64,000 nt of DNA from Ligustrum vulgare (taxonomy: Eukaryota > Streptophyta > Magnoliopsida > Lamiales > Oleaceae). Positions 1 through 12,000 of the stretch are shown here, one piece after another (position 1 is the stretch's first letter; the number at the start of each line of letters is the position of its first letter). Where the stretch lies: contig OY743182.1 of NCBI GenBank assembly GCA_963555705.1, positions 52,456,592 to 52,520,591 on the forward strand. Reading direction: 5' to 3'. The translations under genes were made by a program, and so were the position numbers. The notes beneath the pieces are model-generated. The model ran no database searches, was not told where the DNA came from, and was given only the letters and a program-made list of their open reading frames with translations.

Positions 1-802
1 GCTCATCTATTTGACCACCTTGAATCTTGCGAGATTCTTGACTGAGAATGCTTCCATGCTCGAAGAGGATGAATGAGACATTCAGACAATCGACGCGGTG
101 GATGCTTGGAAGCATTCTGATTTCTTGTGTCGAAATTATTTCATGAATGACTTGACAAATTCATTGTATAAAGTGTACAACACGATAAAAAGGGCTAAGG
201 AATTGTGGGAGTCTTTGGACAGAAAATATAAAACCAAAGATGCCGGAGTTAAGAAATTTCTTGTTGATCGCTTCTTAGACTATAAAATGGTGAACTCCAA
301 ACTTGTAATCAATCAAGTACAAGAACTCCAAGTGATCTTGCAAAAGATTCACTCCAAAGGAATGGTCATGAGTAAGTCAATGATTGAAAAGCTACCTCCT
401 GTGTGGTAAGTTTTCAAAAACTACCTAAGGCATAAGTGAAAGGAAATGAGCGTTGAAGAACTTATTGTTAGACTTCGCATTGAGGAAGACAATAAAGATT
501 TTGAAAAGAAAGGGTTCGGTCCAACTGTGGCTAAGGTTAGAACATGGCTGAATCTCTATATCAATGAGAACAAACTTGGGTCATTTGGAAAAATGACCAA
601 AGTTGGGACCAAAAGGAGGAATTTCCAAGAAGAAACTTCCTGGAAAATGCTACAACTGTAACAAAGTAGGTCACAAATCTACAGAGTGCGGATTTCTTAA
701 GATATCCCGTAGTTATTGAAGGATATAGCGATGCTAATTGGATATAAGACATTAAAGACTTAAAGCCTACTAGTGGATATATATTCACATTGGGAGATAC
801 AG
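1..802 (+). pseudogene. Ty1/copia remnant, gag fused to RNase H by deletion (left part)
   Basis: Frame 2 encodes a copia-type gag (UBN2-like) with the typical stretch around ELWESLDRKYKTKDAGVKKF (about 212-271). It carries a TGA stop at 74-76 and further stops near 410-440. The frame shifts before about 603, after which frame 3 reads into a CCHC zinc knuckle CYNCNKVGHKSTEC at 648-689. Directly after it, near 695-702, the reading jumps to the C-terminal RNase H part of copia pol (VVIEGYSDANW, then SGYIFTLGDT, with an internal TAA). Protease, integrase and most of RT are therefore deleted. The RNase H text is broken at 802 by a gypsy insertion and resumes at 7614. Seen directly: motifs, stops and break. 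Known: the gag-PR-INT-RT-RH order of copia. The left end lies outside the window. Confidence 0.85.
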
Positions 803-1635
803 TGATGCAAACCACGTAGCAATTGTAGCTACGCAACCCACAAAATATTGAATTGACCTAAGAACGCCAAGAAACCACGATTTATGGATACAATTAAAAT
901 TAATTGAACCAAGCAACCAATACAATCACATGAATATATTGACCTCTTGATCAAAAGCAATATTAATTCTCACCGATATTTGAACAAACAAGAATAACTC
1001 GCAAGTTCGGATTGTATTCAATGAAGAATAGAAGTTTGAAAGCAACTTGCCTCATAATAATATCAATAATGGTCTGACTAATAATGAAAATTACATCCCT
1101 ATAAATAGGGTCAAAGTCTGATTTAAGAGCCCTAATTAAACAAGGAATGAAATTGCTAAAAATATGGAAAGAAATAAAAATATAAAAATTACGCGTATTG
1201 ATATTTACGGCCGTGACCTTATTCTTTACGACCGTAAGAAGCTTTCTATTTAACAGTTATGGCCCTAAGTCCTTTTTTCTGAAAATCTTAATTTTAACCC
1301 GATGCCACATTACGGCTGTGACACATGAGCGTTACGGTTGTAAGTCCAACTTTTCAAATTTTCAGTTTTCAGCAGTGGACTCGTTACGACCGTAAGAATT
1401 ATAGGTTACGGCCGTAATTTTTGAAACTTCACAATTTTCTTCGACAGCTTGAATGAGGTCGATCCACTCGTCGTCTCCACCAGTCTCCAACACGGAACTT
1501 GCTTCTTTTGCAGCCATGAACATAGTTTTGTCCATCGCTTCTTTGGCCCTCTTTGTTTGTAATCGAGTCATCGGCCCTCCTTCGATTATCAACGAATCTT
1601 TGCGCGGACTGGTACTCGTGATCTGGATCACATCA
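803..1635 (-). repeat. 3' LTR of the gypsy element
   Basis: 833 bp, direct copy of 6745-7613. Boundaries are set by TGATG/CATCA ends, the TACAG duplication on the left and the polypurine tract at 1636-1650 on the right. The minus-strand integrase frame crosses the boundary at 1635 and ends at 1362. Palindromic ACGGCCGTAA-type motifs at about 1200-1425 are more mutated than in the other LTR. Confidence 0.9.
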
Positions 1636-2910
1636 TCCCCTCCCTCCTCGAAAGGATTCGACCTCGAATCTGTACCTGCATCAAACGGAGATAGATTAGA
1701 AACATTAAACGTAGCCGAAACATTATACTCACCAGGAAAATCGAGTTTATAGGCATCGTTGTTGATCCTTTCAATCACTTGGAATGGACCATCTCCTCGC
1801 GGTTGTAACTTTGATTTGCGTTGTTCCGGAAACCGCTCCTTCCTTAAATGTACCCAAACTCAATCACCGGGTTCAAAGATGACGCCTTTTCTTCCTTGGT
1901 TAGCCTGCGATGCATAATTTCATTTTTCTTTTCAATTGTCAACCTCGCCTTGTCGTGTAGTGATTTAACCATCTCAGCCTTTTTCTTTCCATCCAAACTA
2001 CTACGTTCATTCACAGGTAAATGAATTAAATCCAATGGTGTTAGCGGATTAAAACCATAAACAATTTCAAATGGTGAACAAGAAGTAGTAGAATGTATAG
2101 CCCTATTATATGCAAATTCAATAAATGGTAAACACTATTCCCAATTTTTCAGATTTTTATTGATTATGGTGCTCAACAATTGAATCATGGTCCTATTTAA
2201 TACCTCTATTTGTCCATCGGTCTGTGGGTGACAAGTTGTAGAGAAAAGTAGTTTTGTTCCTAGTTTGTTCCACAAGACTCCCCAAAAATGACTAAGAAAC
2301 TTAACATCCCTATCCGAGACTATACTCTTAGGAACCCCATGTAGGCGCATGACTTCCCTAAAGAAAATATCAGCTATGTTGGTAGCATCGTCAGTTTTGT
2401 GGCATGGTATGAAGTGTACCATTTTACTAAAGCGATCTACTACCACAAAAATCAAATCTCTTCCCTTCTTAGTCCTAAGTAATCCCAAAACAAAATCCAT
2501 AGAGATATCGACCCAAGGTTCACTATGGACGGGTAAAGGCATATATAATCCATGAGGTTCAATCCTAGATTTTGCTTTCTTGCAGTAATGCATCTACTAC
2601 AAACCCGAGCCACATCAATCTTCATCTTAGGCCAATAGAAATGTTCACTTAAGATTTCGCAGGTCTTTTTAACCCCAAAATGACCCATTAAACCTCCACT
2701 ATGGGTCTCTCTCACAAGTAACTCTCTCATTGAACACCTAGGGACACACAATTTATTTTCCCGAAATAAGTAGTCATCATGTTTAAAGAAACTATCCACA
2801 GCCCCCTTACCACATGAATCATAAATACTAGAAAAGTCCGGATCATTAGCATACATGTCCTTAATATATTCAAATTCAAGCAATTTAGCATTCAAAGAAG
2901 TTAAAAGGAC
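1362..2910 (-). pseudogene. gypsy integrase with C-terminus extending into the 3' LTR
   Basis: The zinc-binding part shows [17 protein letters not shown] and CSRC. A one-base deletion near 2582 moves the frame to the core, where the acidic residues of the DDE triad can be placed in [20 protein letters not shown] and [13 protein letters not shown] stop follows NLKNWE near 2135. The core then continues in broken pieces (2035-1844 in one frame; 1778-1362 in another). The last piece has ERINNDAYKLDFPGEYNVSA and NPFEEGGDD, then runs into the LTR with GGPMTRLQTKRAKEAMDK. Coding overlap with the LTR is known from CRM-type chromoviruses. No chromodomain was recognised. Confidence 0.85.
1636..1650 (-). 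other. Polypurine tract of the gypsy element
   Basis: On the minus strand CGAGGAGGGAGGGGA abuts the 3' LTR, as expected for the plus-strand primer of a gypsy element. Here the tract is also coding: it lies inside the C-terminal pol frame (EEGGDD region). Confidence 0.8.
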
Positions 2911-4410
2911 ATACCTTTGAGACAATGCATCTGCCACCACATTTTCCTTACCTTGTTTGTACCGGATGACGTAGGAAAATGTTTCGATGAACTCTACCCA
3001 CCTTGCATGTCTCTTACTCAGCTTAGCTTGACCCCTCAAATGCTTCAAAGATTCATGATCAGTGTGTATCATGAACTCCCGGGGCCACAAGTAATGTTGC
3101 CATGTCTCCAAAGCGCGCACAAGTTAGTACAACTCCTTGTTATATGTGGGGTAATTAAGAGCAGCGCCTTTTAGCTTTTCACTAAAATAAGCTACTGGCC
3201 TTCGATCCTGCATTAGAACAACTCCAATGCCTAGCCCTGAGGAATCACATTCAATCTCAAAAGCCTTGTCGAAGTTAGGAAGTGATAAAACCGGTGCTTT
3301 ACACAACATATTTTTGATAGTCTCAAATGCATGCTCCTGTTCTACTCCCAATTTAAACCCTACACTTTTTTTGACAATTTCCGTGAGTGGTGCGGCAATT
3401 TTGCTAAAATCTTTAACAAAGCGCCTATAAAAACTAGTCAAGCCATGAAAACTTCTAACCTCAGTTATGCTTTTAGGTGTTGGTCATTCTTTAATAACTT
3501 TGACTTTCTCTTCATCTACTTCTATCCCCTTAGTACTAACCACATAGCCAAGAAACACAACTTTTTCCATGCAAAAGTTACACTTTTTAAAATTAGCAAA
3601 AAGTTGCTCTTGCCTCAAAACCACAAGCACACACCTAACATGCTCCACATGCTCATTCAAAGTTTTACTATATATCAAGATATCATCGAAGTAAACTACA
3701 ACGAATTTACCTATAAATGCACGTAAAACACGATTCATTAAATGCATAAATGTGCTAGGTGCATTAGTAAGTCCAAACGGCATAACTAATCATTCATACA
3801 AGCCATATTTAGTTTTAAAAGCAGTTTTCCACTCATCTCCCTCCTTCATTCGAATTTGATGATAACCACTCTTAAGATCAATTTTACTAAATATGCTATA
3901 GCCACGCAATTCATCCATCATATCATCTAACCTAGGAATAGGATGACGATACTTTTCCGTTATGTTGTTGATGGCCCTACAATCAACACACATTCTCCAT
4001 GGACTCATGCTCTCCCTTATGTACCCCTTACTCATCAATTCGTCCACTTGCCTTTGAAGTTTCTTCGTCTCCTCGGGATTACTCCTATAAGCGGGACGGT
4101 TTGGAATGACTACTCCAGGTACAAAATCAATTTGATGCTCAATACCTCGAATGGGTGGCAACCCGCTAGGTATATCCTCCGAAAATACATCGTCAAATTC
4201 CTGCAAGAGAGAAATAGCCAAACTAGGGAGGGGTATGTTAGCTTCATCAAGGGCAACGAATGACTCCTTGTACAATAAAAGGACCATTGGTCGATTTTCC
4301 ACGAAAGCTTTCTTGATTTCACTACTTTTGGCATAGAAACTCACTCTTGATTTTTTCTTTTCTGGCACTCTTCCCTCCCTCTCCTTTTTCTGAGGTATGT
4401 ACCCCAACAC
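2911..4410 (-). pseudogene. gypsy reverse transcriptase and RNase H, interrupted
   Basis: Blocks in order on the minus strand: [83 protein letters not shown] and the catalytic YFDDILIYS (about 3660-3690), then [13 protein letters not shown] and a C-terminal RNase H ending near 2911. The first strand of the RT palm is shortened: MSP joins WRMCVDC directly, so about 14 residues appear lost near 4005. In-frame stops sit near 3788 (TGA after KYGLYE, where related elements have Trp), 3483 (TGA) and 3123 (TAA). The protein is not functional as it stands. Confidence 0.9.
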
Positions 4411-4990
4411 TTTTTTTCTCTCGCCTCTCCTTTTTCTGGAGTCGTGGCTCCAACCCTCTTTTCCTCTCCTTTTTCTGAGGTCGTGGCTTCAACTCTCTTT
4501 TTCTCAAGATTCTTCACCTTTTGTTCTTCATCACTTTTCAATTTAACTTGATCTGTATAAACTTGTGATGATGTCAATGGTGTAAGTGTAATATTTCTCC
4601 CATCCTTGGTAAAACTATATCTTTTTTTATACCCGTCATGTGTCACCTTCCTATCATATTTCCAAGGCCTACCCAACAAAATGTGCCCGGCTTGCATAGG
4701 AACCACATCACACATCACTTCATCCATATAGCTACCAATCGAAAAATTCACTAACACCCTCATATTCACCTTAATTTCACCACTATCATTTAACCACAAA
4801 AGTCTATAAGGTGATGGATGCTTCAACAATTGTAACCCTAATTTCTCAATTAGTGTGGTGTTGCAACATTTGTACAACTACCACCATCAATAATCATACT
4901 ACATACCTTGTCTTGGATGTGACACTGTGTATGAAATATATTCTCCCTCTGCTACTCCACGTCATCCACGTTGACTTGAGCACTAAGGGC
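4341..4990 (-). pseudogene. gypsy aspartic protease region and repeat hinge
   Basis: Just upstream of 4877 the minus strand reads IIDGGSCTNVA, the active-site motif of gypsy retropepsins. The frame goes on through LGLQLLKHPSPYRLLWLN, VLVNFSIGSYMDEVMCDVVP and HILLGRPWKYDR, typical of this protease. It is followed by a charged hinge with repeats of a VGATTPEKGE-type module (about 4390-4510). The frame is lost inside the hinge near 4390-4410, and RT continues in another frame. A stop near 4951 separates it from gag. Confidence 0.85.
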
Positions 4991-5001
4991 TCTCCTCGCT
5001 A

Positions 5002-6198
5002 CTAATAACGTTCCATGCTCCCCGAATAACAATTCCTCATTAACACTAGCTTCCTCCATAGCGGGCATGTCACTGTAGTCCTCCTCATCGCTGCCACTTT
5101 CCTAAGCTCCTTCCGTTCGCATGGTAATGACACGTTTATTAGGGCATTGAGAAGCCACATGTCCTCTTCCCAAGCATTTGAAGCATTGTATATCTCTACT
5201 CCTAGATGGTTGAGACTCTCCTTTGGGTGGAAATTTGTTAACGGACTTCTTCTTTCCCTTGGGTACCTCAATCTTCCCCTTCGAAACAGCCCCAACTCCT
5301 TTATTTTCCCACCTCGGCTTCCAAGACGGATTAAAACCCGAAGAACCTGACTGATACTTAGCTGTCCTTTTCTCTTCAATTGCTTCTCCACTTTCATGGC
5401 CATATGTAGCATATCTTCTAACTCCACATAGTGTTGCAATTCGACCACATTTGCTATTTCTTTATTCATACCATTCAAGAAACGGGCCATAGTGGCCTCC
5501 TCATCCTCCTCCACGTTGGCTCTAAGCATCAACATCACCATCTTCTTATGATAATCCTCGACACTCTTAGCACCTTGGTAAAGACTTTGTAGTTTTTTAT
5601 GAAGTTCCCTATGGTAATGACTAGGGATAAATCTCTTCCTCATGACCGCCTTTAATTCACCCCATGTACTAATAGGTCTCTCACGATTTCGCCTCCTAGA
5701 AGTTGCTAATTGATCCCACCAAGTAAGTGCATAATCAGTGAATTCAAGAACCGTAACCTTAACATTTTTCTTCTCCGTATAGCTGTAGCAATCGAACATC
5801 AACTCAATCCTTTTCTCCCACTCTAAATATTGTTCCGGATCACTCCGACCCTTAAATGAAGGAATTGTGATTTTGACATTACTCATGCCACGATCCGGTC
5901 GATCCCCAACAACCGCTCTACCTCGTCGTTCATGCCTAACCTCTCTATCCATAAGTGCCCCATCATCGTACCCATCAAATTCATCTTCTTCCTCCGTCTC
6001 TATCATATAACAACACCCTACTTGTTTTCGCACATTGGGCGCTTCCCTAGGCCGCTCTAACCTTTCAATCCTGCCAGACATATCCCCAAGCATTTTCTCA
6101 AAGCGTTGTGTCAACTCTTCCACCATGTTGACTTGATCGTCATTCTTTGCTGTAGTAGAATTTTTTGACTTCCTAAAACTAAGTAATGTATGCCTCAC
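5002..6198 (-). pseudogene. gypsy gag, frameshifted
   Basis: A 398-codon open frame. Residues about 105-290 form a retrotransposon gag domain: KITIPSFKGRSDPEQYLEW, LTWWDQLATSRRR, VMRKRFIPSHYHRELHKKLQSL and DYHKKMVML are the usual blocks. Past about residue 275 the frame is wrong. The proper continuation lies in another frame, where a CCHC knuckle CFKCLGRGHVASQC can be read near 5140-5200. A one-base indel in the A-rich run at about 5365-5373 explains this. The corrected frame then meets a TAG near 5103 and another near 4951, before the protease. The 546 bp between 6199 and 6744 is untranslated leader. Confidence 0.85.
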
Positions 6199-6730
6199 AT
6201 GTATTTCACTCGTGTATCACTCATTTTTTGGCTTTTACCCTCTACTGATCTCACCTCTCTGCCTTTTCCACTCTATGGCTTTCACCCCCATTGCTTCAAA
6301 GAACGAATCCGAACTCAAACAAGTTTAAACTCTAATGACTCAAACCGAGTATAAGTGAGAATTTTTTTTTAACTTGTTGGAAAACTAGAAGAAGACCTTG
6401 AAAGAATGGAATTCGATTCTATAAAGGACTTGATACTTTTATGAGAACTAAGATTGATTCAAGAAGATAATTCTTGAAATCAAATAACAACTCTTTTTCT
6501 TGGACTTGATGAAATTTTCGTTTTTTTAATCTTCTCGAAAATTCAACTATGAGAATAAGGAAACAAACGAAATTTTATTTGAATACCAAACGAAGGAAAT
6601 AACGACTTTTGAATTTTTTTTGTGACACTTTTTGGATTAAAGATACAAGAACTGGAAGAACACGAAGAACAAGATTTAAGAAAACTCAAGAAAATAAAAC
6701 AAATATATAACCTTGATTTTTGGAGCCTAA

Positions 6731-6742
6731 GCTCTGATACCA
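6731..6742 (-). other. Primer binding site (initiator Met-tRNA)
   Basis: On the minus strand this reads TGGTATCAGAGC, the standard plant primer site complementary to the 3' end of initiator methionine tRNA. It begins two bases inside the 5' LTR (6745-7613) and fixes the element's orientation. Confidence 0.9.
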
Positions 6743-6744
6743 AA

Positions 6745-7613
6745 TGATGCAAATCACGTAGCAATTGTAGATACGCAACCCACAAAATATTGAATCGACC
6801 CAAGAACATCAAGAAACCACAATTTATGGATCCAATTAAAATTAATTGAACCAAGCAACCAATACAATCACAGGGATATATTGACCTCTTGATCATAAGC
6901 AATATTAATTATCACTGAGATTTGAACAAACAAGAATAACTCGCAAGTTCGGATTTTATTCAATGAAGAATAGAAGTTTGAAAGCAATTTGCCTCACAAT
7001 AATATCAATAATGGTCTGACTAATAATGAAAATTACATCCCTATAAATAGGGTCAAAGTCTGATTTAAGAGCCCTAATTAAACAAGGAATGAAATTGCTA
7101 AAAATATGGAAAGAAATAAAAATATAAAAATTACGCGTATTGACATTTACGACCGTGACCTTATTCTTTACAGCCGTAAGAAGCTTTCTGTTTAACAGTT
7201 ACGGTCGTGAGACATAATTTAAGGCCGTCAGTCCTTTTTTCTGAAAATCTTAATTTTAACCTGAGGCCACATTACGGCCGTGACACATGAGAGTTACGGC
7301 CGTGAGTCCAACTTTTCAGTTTTCAGCAGTGGACTCGTTACGGCCGTAAGAATTATAGGTTACGGCCGTAATTTTTGAAACTTCACAATTTTCTTCGACG
7401 CCTTGAATGAGGTTGATTCACTCTTCGTCTCCACCAGTCTCCAACACGGAACTTGCTTCTTTTGCAGCCACGAACATAGTTTTGTCCACCGTTTCTTGTA
7501 CTAACTTGTCCATCGCTTCTTTGGACCTCTTTGTTTGCAATCGAGTCATCGGCCCTCCTTCGATTATCAACGGATCTTTGCGCGGACTGGTACTCGTGAT
7601 CTGGATCACATCA
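6745..7613 (-). repeat. 5' LTR of the gypsy element
   Basis: 869 bp, directly repeated at 803-1635 with scattered differences and a small indel near 7205-7230 (extra sequence here). It holds a block of TTACGGCCGTAA-like palindromes (about 7140-7370) and, on the minus strand, the same C-terminal pol codons (GGPMTRLQTKR) seen at the 3' end of pol. A CCCTATAAATAGGG stretch near 7038-7053 could supply a TATA box on either strand. Confidence 0.9.
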
Positions 7614-8576
7614 TACAGCAATATCATGAAAATCCTCTAAATAGGCAATTATAGCCATATCCACTCTAGAATCTGAGTTTATAGCCTTTGACAAGTGTGG
7701 TGAAGAGGCTAAATGGCTACGTCAATTCTTAAAGAATATTCTCAGATGGCCAAAGCATGTGCCAGCAATTTGTATATATTGCAATAGTCAATGAACAATT
7801 GAAAGGACACAAAGCAATATGTATAATGGTAAGTCTAGATATATACGTCGCATACATAATACCATAAGAAACTACTCTCTACTGGGGTTATCTCTGTTGA
7901 TTATGTAAAGTCAAAAGATAACATTGCTAATTCGCTAACTAAAAGGTTAAATGGAGATTTATTACAAAATTATCAAGAGGAATGAGACTTAAGCCTCTGA
8001 AAGATTAAGTTATTGCAAAGGAAACACAACCTAGTTGACTGGAGATCCCAAAATCTAGGTTCAATGGGACAACATAATTGCAAAAACTTAATACTTAATA
8101 GGATTTTTGTGGGAGGTTATCTCATGTCCATTCTTGTAATAATAGTGATGCCCATGGGATGATAAGCAATATGCTTTTAATAATTCTTTTGTGTCGGAAA
8201 TTTGAGAGGAATAATGCGTGTTACTCTTAAATAAGAAATCACAAATGTGAGAGAAAGAAGTGGGGCCGCTTTGAAGGGAATTGTGAGGCTCAATTCTTAA
8301 CAACTCCCATTGAGGTAGGCATATGTTCATGGACACAAACAAACATACCCATGAGACTAAATTGTGTTAGGAAGAATCCTGTGTGAGGTACATCATTGTT
8401 TACACAAAAGGTAGAACAGTTCAAAGACAACGCATTTATTGATCAGCTAGTAAAGTAAATGTATTATCACATGGGAAGGTTCAAATTTTAACTTCTACCT
8501 ATCTTATGCAGGTTTTGACTATGGAACTTTGTCACCAAGTATTCTGTGTCTCTATCAATTCTATTCATGTGAGGAT
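7614..8576 (+). pseudogene. Ty1/copia remnant, RNase H C-terminus and 3' untranslated region
   Basis: Continues the copia RNase H cut at 802. After the duplicated TACAG the frame gives AIS, a TGA where Trp is expected, KSSK, a TAG, then AIIA, STLESEFIAFDKCGEEAKWLRQF, WPKHVPAICIYC and RRIHNTIRN up to about 7990, with several stops. These are the conserved C-terminal blocks of copia pol. The rest (to 8576) is non-coding and ends in GTGAGGAT, a weak polypurine-like stretch in front of a TGTTGG LTR start. Confidence 0.8.
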
Positions 8577-8807
8577 TGTTGGAAAATATATATGTTGGGA
8601 ATGGAATTTTCACTTATGAATGTGAAATTAATCTCACATTGAAAGAGAGGTGAGACTTGAAGAGGAGCTTTAAAAATGGATTGCAATTCCATGTTGGAAA
8701 ATGAAGAGAAAGTTGGAGTAAGTGGAGCATATAAATAGTGTCATCAGACATTAAAAAATGGATAAGACTTGAAATTTAGACTTTTTGCGAATCCTACTTC
8801 GAAAGTA

Positions 8808-8840
<33 letters not shown>

Positions 8841-8985
8841 CATAATCTAATTTCACCAAAGTGTATTTATTCCTTTTTTTTTCTTATGAATATTGCATTT
8901 TTATTATTATTATTTTTTTTGTGTACACTAATTAGATGTTTGTAAAAAAAAAAAAAATGTGTTCGGGTGTACATAAAAAATTGAT
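8577..8985 (+). repeat. Probable start of the copia 3' LTR, end unclear
   Basis: Begins TGTTGGAAAATATATATG directly after the polypurine-like stretch, the usual start of this copia LTR type. The right end cannot be set because no second copy lies in the window. The part from about 8780 (CTTCGAAAGTAG, long T-run at about 8811-8836, TACACTAATTAGATGTTTGT) recurs, diverged, at about 13195-13330. Confidence 0.5.
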
Positions 8986-9083
8986 CTTTAACTATGTCAT
9001 TGTTTTTGGCGATCTTTCATTTTGTTTCTAATACATTTTTTTTTTGTTTATGCTCTTCCAATCTTAATCTTATCATATCTTAA

Positions 9084-12000
9084 TCTATCTATCTATAATC
9101 TATATATAATAATAGGATAACCGTCACCATTTTTACGCACACACTTTCCTGGCCGAAATTCTTTCTTAATCAAGAATTTTTTGCAAAAAGAAAAAAAAAA
9201 AAAAAGAACTTATGTATGTATGTATATTGATGTTTTTATAAAATATATGTACTCAAAACATTAAAAATTAAACTTAAGTAAAAATTAAAATACAATAAAA
9301 AGAAAATTGGTGATGAATATAAATAAAATTAAAACAAATTTACAAAAAAATTACTTAAGAGTCAAATTTTAAGACGCATGGGTATTTATTTTTCTCATTT
9401 TGATTAGTGTTGTCTTTTTTAAAATTTCGAATCCAATAATATTTTGTAATGGAATATTATTTATACTATATTTTTATTTGATATGAATGTATAATCAACA
9501 TATTTTCATGAATTCCAAAAAAAAATGTCTTAAACACCGTGTAAGACATTATCATTTCTTTAATATGTATATGTATGTGTGTGTGTTGAAGTATTTATAA
9601 AATATATGTAACCAATACATTAAAAGTTAAACTTAATAAAAAATTAAAATACATTAAAAAGAAAATTGGTGATGAATACAAATAAAATAAAATAAATTTA
9701 ATACAAAATTTTAATTAAGCACCAAATTTTAAGATGCATGAGTATTTTTTTTCTATTTTGATTAGTGTTATCTTTTTTAAAATTTCGAATTCGATAATAT
9801 ATTTTAATAAAATATTATTTGTACTATATTTTTTATTTGACATGATTGTATAATCAACATATTTTCATTATTTCTAATCATTATCATGGATAGAAATCTC
9901 GTGCATCGCACGTGTGTGATACTAGTATATATAAAAGTATAATAACCGTCACCAAAATACACACATAGTTCCCCGTCAAAAAAAACATTCTAAATTTGAA
10001 AATTTTTGCTAAAAAAATAGTATATTAAATATTTTAGCAATTATTATTTTAGACGTGTCATTAATTACATTGACATCCGTACTATATACTATTAATAACA
10101 TCAAAATGTTATTTTTCTATTTTATTATTATTCTTTTACTAATTATTGTATTATTTTGAAAACGAAAAATATATAATATGAGTGTCAAATTAAAGATCAC
10201 AATGAGAAGTTTAATGCAAGCTAGCAAGTTAGAGCAAATTATAAATATATTGTCCGTAAATCATATTTAAAATAAAAGGTAAAGTTTTATTTTTTATTTT
10301 TTAATTTTCCTCATATCTAATTCATTTTAAATTATATCATTTAAGTCTTATAATATTATCTATAATTAGTTAACTAAATTTATTTTAGTCAAGGAGGACT
10401 AATTTATGTTCTTTTTTCTCATCAAATTAAAATAAATAACAAGTATACGAATTTTTAAGGCAAATCCAATTAAGTTATGTTAATTTTACAAACTTAAGAT
10501 TTCTTGAATTCATTCATTATTTTCACATTATTTTTATTTATTTACTGATTTTGTTCATTTTTCTATTTTTCATTATAAATAATTAAAATATGCAAAATAT
10601 ATATTACAAATTTTAACAATTAGTTCATATAATTTCTATTAAACAATTGATCGATCAGTAATTTTTATTAAAATAATAATGTAACAATATGAATAAAGAA
10701 ATTGTCTGTAATGTAACAATATTTATTAAAATTAATAATTACTTTTTTAGAAAAACTTTTGAAATTAATAATTAATGCATAAAAAATCAAATTATACCAA
10801 AAGATCTATCATACACCTCTTTTTAGAAAGAATATGATGAAGAACAATATATGAAAAGAAAAGCTTCGATCTTAAGGAGAATATGTAAGTCGTGTTTTGC
10901 ACATGTATTGTATGAGCTTAATTTTGTAGTTCAAAAAGAAAAATTTTATTAAAGAAAACTTCATTTATTGAACGTTAATTCCAGAAATGAAGTTGATATG
11001 CTCACGGTACAATCTCTAAAACACTTAATTCATGACATGTTTTCCCTATAAAGATGACAAAACAGTTCAACGGTTTACAATTTTATTAAAATTTTCATAT
11101 ATACATCTATCTATATATAATAATAGGATACCTTCACCATTTTTACGCACACACTTTCCTGCTCGAAATTCTTTCTAAATCAAGAAATTTTTACCCAAAA
11201 AAAAAAGAAAAAAAAAACAAGTATTAAATGTTGGTATTAAATAAAAATTTGTATTAAATCTATACATATATAATAACAGGATAACCACCACCATTTTATG
11301 TACATAGTTTCTCGTCCATTTTCACCTATAGTTTTAGGGAATTTCTTATTTTTATCAATTTATATTAATACATGAATTAGGAAAGTTCAATTAATGCATG
11401 TAATAAATGATTTATGAATTTGTGAAAAAATATATATATATAAAAAGGCAAATTATAAATTATTTTTTTCTTTTGATAATTATTGCACTATTTTGAAATC
11501 AAAAAATAGGTTTCAAATTCAAGACGTCAACGAGAAGTTTAATACAAATTAAGAAATGAGAGCAAACTCTAAACATATCATTCGTAAAATCGTTTTAAAT
11601 ACTAATGTAAAATTTTACTTATTCTTTTTTCTTTTTCCAACATTCAATATTTTTAATTTATCTCATTTAAATCTAAAAATGATACATATCATTTCTTGCC
11701 TAAATTCAATTTGACCTAAATGATTAACTTTTAATTTTTTTCTTATGAAATTGAAGGAAATATTAGATAGTCGATCTTTCTAAATAAATTCAATTTAATC
11801 ATTTAATTCTCTACAACTTTAGATTTCGGTAAACTCATTAGTTCAATTTGTAAAATAGAATGTGTTAGCAAAATCATTCTATTTAAAAATACAATATGGT
11901 CAACACGTTTATTTAGCATGCAAAAAAATAGTACGTGCGATTGTGAAAAATGAGCTTTAAAGAATATGGTTGAGAATGAACATTGAAAAAATTATATTCG

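Larger units (their letters stand above)
803..7613 (-). mobile_element. Ty3/gypsy LTR retrotransposon, CRM-like chromovirus, degenerate
   Basis: A complete but defective element of 6811 bp. LTRs (803-1635 and 6745-7613) start TGATG and end CATCA on the plus strand. Five-base duplications TACAG flank it at 798-802 and 7614-7618. Read on the minus strand the order is 5' LTR, tRNA primer site, gag, protease, RT, RNase H, integrase, polypurine tract, 3' LTR. That is gypsy order. The integrase frame continues past the polypurine tract into the 3' LTR, and integrase wording such as [19 protein letters not shown] resembles the CRM clade; the clade call is inference. Several frameshifts and stops in gag and pol make it non-functional. 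It interrupts the RNase H sequence of an older copia remnant, so it is the younger insertion. Confidence 0.9.

Noticed and set aside
6543..6902. 119-codon minus-strand frame in the gypsy leader and LTR
   Set aside because: Crosses the LTR boundary and the tRNA primer site; composition of untranslated leader, no recognisable domain.
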